A stretch of 64,000 bases of DNA from Termitidicoccus mucosus (GTDB lineage Bacteria; Verrucomicrobiota; Verrucomicrobiia; Opitutales; Opitutaceae): assembly GCF_038725785.1 (NCBI RefSeq), contig NZ_CP109796.1, positions 620,001-684,000 on the forward strand, read 5' to 3'. A program made the position numbers and the translations under genes. How positions within the stretch are numbered: the stretch's first letter is position 1; each line of letters opens with the position of its first letter. Below are positions 60,920-64,000 of the stretch, one piece after another. The notes below the pieces were generated by a model. It was not told where the DNA came from. It saw nothing but the letters and a program-made list of their open reading frames with translations, and made no database searches.

Positions 60920-62035
60920 ATGACGATGAGCGCGGACAAAGGACGAAACCGGCTTGCGCGACAGAAGGAGGGCTTGCAGAGTCCCGGCACCGTGAGCGAA
61001 GCCGCGCCACCACCCACTCTGAAACAAATCGGCCAGAAGGTCGGTCTTACGTCCGCCGCCGTGTCGCTCGCATTGCGTGGGGATCCGAGCATCCCGCCCG
61101 AGACTTGCAAACGCGTTCGCGAGGCCGCCGAGACGCTTGGCTACAAACCCGATCCCGAACTCGGGCGCCTCATGTCGTATTTGCGCAAGCACCGCTCCGT
61201 GCGCAATATTTCCGTCCTCGGCCTGCTGTCGTTGCATCCCGAGCGGTCCACGTGGAAAGAAAACGGCTTCCTGCGCCGCCTGCACGCGGGGGTGGCCCGG
61301 CGCGCGACCGAGCTCGGCTACCAGACCGAAGAATTTTTCATCGCCGCCTCGAAGATCCCTCCCAAGCGCATGGGTGACATTCTGGTTTCGCGCGGCATCA
61401 AGGCGCTCGTGGTCGTGGACGGCCCGATTCGCGTGGACACCATCGGCCTCAACCTCGCGCCGTTTGCCACCGTCACCATCGGCTACGGCATCGGCCTGCC
61501 GTTGCATCGCGTTTGCCAGCACCAATACCAGGAAATGCTGCGCGTGCTCCGTCGCCTGGGCGAGGCCGGCTACCGCCGCCCCGGCCTCGTGCTGGAGACC
61601 GAAACCAACGAACGCACGCAGTATCACTACACTTCCGCCTTCGCCAGCGCGCACCAGTTCGGGCTGGAAACCAAAGTGCCCGTGCTCTGCGAGGAGAGGA
61701 TAACCGCGGCGGCGTTCACCCGCTGGGTGCGAAGCCATGAGCCCGACGTCATCATCGGCCAGAGCAGCCCCGCCGCACTCAACTACACGGTGTGGCTTTC
61801 GCACATGGGCCTGTGCGTGCCCGACGACATCGGCATGGTCGCGCTCGACGTGGACACCGAGGCGAATCACAGCTGTTCCGGCATTGTGCAGGACTACGAG
61901 CATGTCGCCGCCGCCGCGGTTGAACTGGTGGCCTCGGAGGTGCGTTGTGGCGAGAAAGGCATGCCCGCCACCCCGAAAGTCCTGCTCATCGAAGGCCGAT
62001 GGCAGGATGGCGGCACGACAAGGAGCACGCGGTGA
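60920..62035 (+). CDS. LacI-family regulator, paralog 2
   Basis: This 371-residue repressor has the HTH at residues about 32-55 (TLKQIGQKVGLTSAAVSLAL), where only one residue of the recognition segment differs from the regulator at 51575, and the same odd hinge PDPELGRLMSYLR. The effector domain is collinear (LVVVDGPIRVDTIGLNLAPF; SSPAALNYTVWLSHMG) but more diverged, which would allow a different inducer on a common operator. The N-terminus has an extra 20-residue basic leader. It ends the operon that begins at 56567 and is preceded by a pair of operators there. Confidence 0.9.
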   Translation: MTMSADKGRNRLARQKEGLQSPGTVSEAAPPPTLKQIGQKVGLTSAAVSLALRGDPSIPPETCKRVREAAETLGYKPDPELGRLMSYLRKHRSVRNISVLGLLSLHPERSTWKENGFLRRLHAGVARRATELGYQTEEFFIAASKIPPKRMGDILVSRGIKALVVVDGPIRVDTIGLNLAPFATVTIGYGIGLPLHRVCQHQYQEMLRVLRRLGEAGYRRPGLVLETETNERTQYHYTSAFASAHQFGLETKVPVLCEERITAAAFTRWVRSHEPDVIIGQSSPAALNYTVWLSHMGLCVPDDIGMVALDVDTEANHSCSGIVQDYEHVAAAAVELVASEVRCGEKGMPATPKVLLIEGRWQDGGTTRSTR

Positions 62036-62123
62036 TGCCAGGCTTTGTTTTCGACTTATAAAGTCCCTTGGGTCGATGCCCGGCTTGGCAAACGGCCAGG
62101 TTGTATTGAAAGGCAACACGTGC

Positions 62124-62152
62124 CCCGCCAATGGCAGGAAAGCATTGGCGGG
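62124..62152. terminator. Perfect hairpin after LacI gene
   Basis: CCCGCCAATG and CATTGGCGGG form a 10-bp perfect stem with a 9-base loop, 88 bp after the LacI-type stop. No U-run follows, so intrinsic termination is unproven. Confidence 0.4.
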
Positions 62153-62214
62153 ACCGGATCCAATCGGATCTGATTATTTGGTTCCTCGCTATTTCGAATG
62201 GCTGGTTTGCTTAT

Positions 62215-62289
62215 TTAACCGCAGAGAACGCAAAGAACTCATGGGAAAACAGGATTGTTTCCTGCGCTCTTTGCGTTCTTTGCGGTTAA
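62215..62289. repeat. Long hairpin, unit CGCAAAGAA
   Basis: The left arm TTAACCGCAGAGAACGCAAA and a right arm ending TTCTTTGCGGTTAA are complementary over about 22 bp with one mismatch; an inner GGAAAAC/GTTTCC stem lies between. It sits between the convergent LacI and pyrC genes, so it may also end both transcripts. It resembles widespread intergenic repeats with CGCAAAGAACGC units. No gene is seen in 62036-62330. Confidence 0.7.
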
Positions 62290-62330
62290 TTTCTTGTTGT
62301 TTCCAGACATCGAAAACAGTGGAAAACCGA

Positions 62331-63623
62331 TTATTTTATCCTGCCATTATCAAACACGATACGGCCGCCAACGATGGTGGTTTTCACGCGGCCGGTGAGG
62401 GTTTGATTGTGCCAGGGGGAGTTGGCGGATTTGCTTTGGCCGGCTTTCGCGTCATACACCCATTTCTCGGCGGGATCGAAGAGGCAGATGTCGGCGGGAG
62501 CGCCTTCGGCAAGGACGCCGGCGTTCAGCTTCAATAATTCCGCGGGGCGGCGGGTCATCAGGTCGATGAGCTTGGGAAGCTTGAATCTTGAGCGGCGCAC
62601 GAGCACATCGAGCACGACGGGGAGCGCGGTTTCGAGGCCGATGATGCCGTTGGGCGCGAAGTCGAACTCGCGGTCCTTTTCGTAGTCGGTGTGCGGGGCG
62701 TGGTCGGTGGCGATGATGTCAATGGCGCCGTCGCGCAGGCCCTCGATGATGGCGAGCCGGTCCTCCTCGGTGCGGACCGGCGGGTTCATCTTGAAATGGG
62801 TGTCGTAGGAGGCGAGGGCTTTGTCGGTCAGCGCGATGTGGTGCGGCGTGGCCTCGGCGGTGACACGCACACCGCGGGACTTGGCGCGGCGGATGAGCTC
62901 GACGGAATATTTGGATGAGATGTGCTGGCAGTGGATGTGCGCGCCGGTGTAGTGCGAGAGGATGACGTTGCGGGAGACGATGATGTCCTCGGCCGCGTGG
63001 GGCCAGCCGCGCAGGCCGAGGCGGGTGGACATGACGCCTTCGTTCATCACGGCGCCCTGGGTGAGGGCGTGGTCCTGACAGTGGTCCATCACGGGAAGGT
63101 CGAACATTTTCGCGTATTCGACGGCGGAGCGCATGAGCTGGTTGGACTGGACGCAGTCGCCGTCGTCGGTGATGGCGACGACACCGGCGCGCTTGAGCGA
63201 GCCGATGGGGGCGAGGCTCTGGCCCTTCATGCCGGCGGTGATGCAGCCGGTGGGGTAAACGCGCACGACGGCGTCGCGCGCGGCGGCGTCCTTGATCGCC
63301 TGGATGGTGCCGGCGTTGTCCGCGGGAGGCGTGGTGTTGGGCATGCAGACCACCGTGGCAAAACCGCCCGCGGCGGCGGCGCGCGAGCCGGTGGCGATGG
63401 TTTCCTTGTGGGTCTGGCCGGGCTCGCGGAAGTGGACGTGGATATCGACGAGGCCGGGGCAGGCGACGAGGCCGGCGGCGTCGATCTTGCGCGCGCGTTT
63501 TTTTGCGGCGGCGGAAAGGGACGGGACGATCTTGCCGGCGTCGTTGACGCAGAGGTCGCCGGTGGCGTCGCGTTTGGAGGCGGGGTCGATGATGCGGGCG
63601 TTTTGGATCCAGAGGGAAGGCAT
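62331..63623 (-). CDS. pyrC: Dihydroorotase
   Basis: This 430-residue zinc amidohydrolase of pyrimidine synthesis cyclises carbamoyl-aspartate to dihydroorotate. DIHVHFREPGQTHKE gives the HxH zinc ligands, VVCMPNTTPPADN and HCQDHALT follow, and IIATDHAPHTDYEK has the catalytic Asp. GLETALPVVLD and MTRRPAELL are typical of the class I long form. Length matches bacterial dihydroorotase. It is 84 bp downstream of pyrB on the minus strand, the usual pyrBC arrangement, and lies at the far end of the glycan region. Confidence 0.96.
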   Translation of the reverse strand: MPSLWIQNARIIDPASKRDATGDLCVNDAGKIVPSLSAAAKKRARKIDAAGLVACPGLVDIHVHFREPGQTHKETIATGSRAAAAGGFATVVCMPNTTPPADNAGTIQAIKDAAARDAVVRVYPTGCITAGMKGQSLAPIGSLKRAGVVAITDDGDCVQSNQLMRSAVEYAKMFDLPVMDHCQDHALTQGAVMNEGVMSTRLGLRGWPHAAEDIIVSRNVILSHYTGAHIHCQHISSKYSVELIRRAKSRGVRVTAEATPHHIALTDKALASYDTHFKMNPPVRTEEDRLAIIEGLRDGAIDIIATDHAPHTDYEKDREFDFAPNGIIGLETALPVVLDVLVRRSRFKLPKLIDLMTRRPAELLKLNAGVLAEGAPADICLFDPAEKWVYDAKAGQSKSANSPWHNQTLTGRVKTTIVGGRIVFDNGRIK

Positions 63624-63629
63624 GGTGTG

Positions 63630-63663
63630 GAAATGCGGAATGCGGAGTTCGGAATGCGGAATT
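63630..63663. repeat. Tandem repeat, unit GGAATGCGGA
   Basis: The pyrB-pyrC gap contains AAATGCGGAATGCGGAGTTC and then GGAATGCGGAATT, a short tandem array of GGAATGCGGA-like units. It lies directly upstream of the pyrC start. Confidence 0.6.
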
Positions 63664-63707
63664 ATTGGAAACAGGGCGGCGCCAGGACTGAGCGGGCAGG
63701 AGGGATT

Positions 63708-64000
63708 TTAGTCTGAGGTGCCGATCACGTTTTCCGGTTGGCCTCCCGAGCACAGGTAGAGGACAGCCATGCGGACGGCGATGCCGTTGGTCACTTGCTC
63801 GAGGATCACGCTGTTGGGGCCGTCGGCGAGGTCGTTGTCGATCTCGACGCCGCGATTGATCGGGCCGGGGTGCATGATGAGGGCGCGGGGGTTGAGCCAG
63901 GATGCGCGGGTCTTGTTCAGGCCGAACATGCCGGTGTATTCGCCGAGCGAGGGGAAATGGGCGCCGCCCTGGCGTTCGTGCTGTATCCGAAGAAGCATGA
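63708..64000 (-). CDS. pyrB: Aspartate carbamoyltransferase (C-terminal part)
   Basis: This is the last 97 or so residues of the pyrimidine-synthesis enzyme that makes carbamoyl-aspartate. [26 protein letters not shown] and [15 protein letters not shown] are diagnostic C-terminal segments, including the conserved HPGP-NRG aspartate-binding region. The gene runs off the right edge of the window. It precedes pyrC in the same direction. Confidence 0.95.
   Translation of the reverse strand, partial: MLLRIQHERQGGAHFPSLGEYTGMFGLNKTRASWLNPRALIMHPGPINRGVEIDNDLADGPNSVILEQVTNGIAVRMAVLYLCSGGQPENVIGTSD

Noticed and set aside
59672-62131. Long minus-strand frame across the oxidoreductase and LacI genes
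   Set aside because: Overlaps two genes with clear families and has no motif of its own.

Overview
This is a GC-rich (roughly two-thirds G+C by eye), densely coding bacterial window. It is most consistent with a Verrucomicrobium of the Opitutaceae type, as found in guts or on plant litter. Reasons: many secreted glycoside hydrolases mixed with Gfo/Idh/MocA oxidoreductases, sialate-O-acetylesterase-like and SGNH esterases and UroD-like proteins; a TonB receptor with no SusD partner; a very large type V autotransporter; weak Shine-Dalgarno signals; and intergenic palindromes typical of Verrucomicrobia and Planctomycetes. The taxon is inferred from gene content; no rRNA is present.

Layout. (A) 1-6150: the end of a type VI secretion locus (3' part of clpV/tssH, then vgrG), an AT-richer stretch with decayed-looking small frames, and two diverged paralogous helical proteins bracketing a small HTH protein. 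(B) 6320-21560: a divergent carbohydrate module. On the minus strand are a 1578-residue glycosidase-like protein with a C-terminal NHL propeller and a GH172 enzyme; on the plus strand are a TonB-dependent receptor and an 1843-residue autotransporter. (C) 21787-25718: sialate-O-acetylesterase-like enzyme, MFS transporter and a UroD-like protein, followed by a convergent SGNH hydrolase (25808-27121). (D) 27433-48457: a long plus-strand run with GH2 beta-mannosidase, FAD oxidoreductase, a second giant glycosidase-like protein, GH1, Gfo/Idh/MocA, mutarotase-like protein, SSF symporter, 2-hydroxyacid dehydrogenase, sugar isomerase-like TIM barrel, GHL6-like glycosidase, a secreted protein, SGNH hydrolase and GH29 fucosidase. 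(E) 48734-52654: a second UroD-like protein, a GH67-like protein and a LacI-family regulator. (F) 52686-62035: esterase and an unknown 872-residue protein on the minus strand; enolase-superfamily enzyme, GH13, Gfo/Idh/MocA and a second LacI-family regulator on the plus strand. (G) 62331-64000: pyrC and the 3' end of pyrB on the minus strand.

How it fits together. Outer-membrane uptake (TonB receptor), secreted debranching enzymes and esterases, inner-membrane transport (MFS, SSF) and intracellular dehydrogenases and isomerases form one glycan-use region, probably for a branched polysaccharide or glycoprotein glycan carrying mannose, fucose and acyl groups. A 13-bp inverted repeat (consensus CTTAA-N3-TTAAG, usually CTTAACGATAAAG) occurs at seven intergenic sites, in front of the first gene of the main modules. 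Two close LacI-family paralogs with almost the same recognition helix sit at the ends of two of those operons. The most economical reading is one LacI-type regulon across the region. Several unrelated palindromic repeat families punctuate gene ends, and one has inserted in frame inside a glycosidase-like gene.
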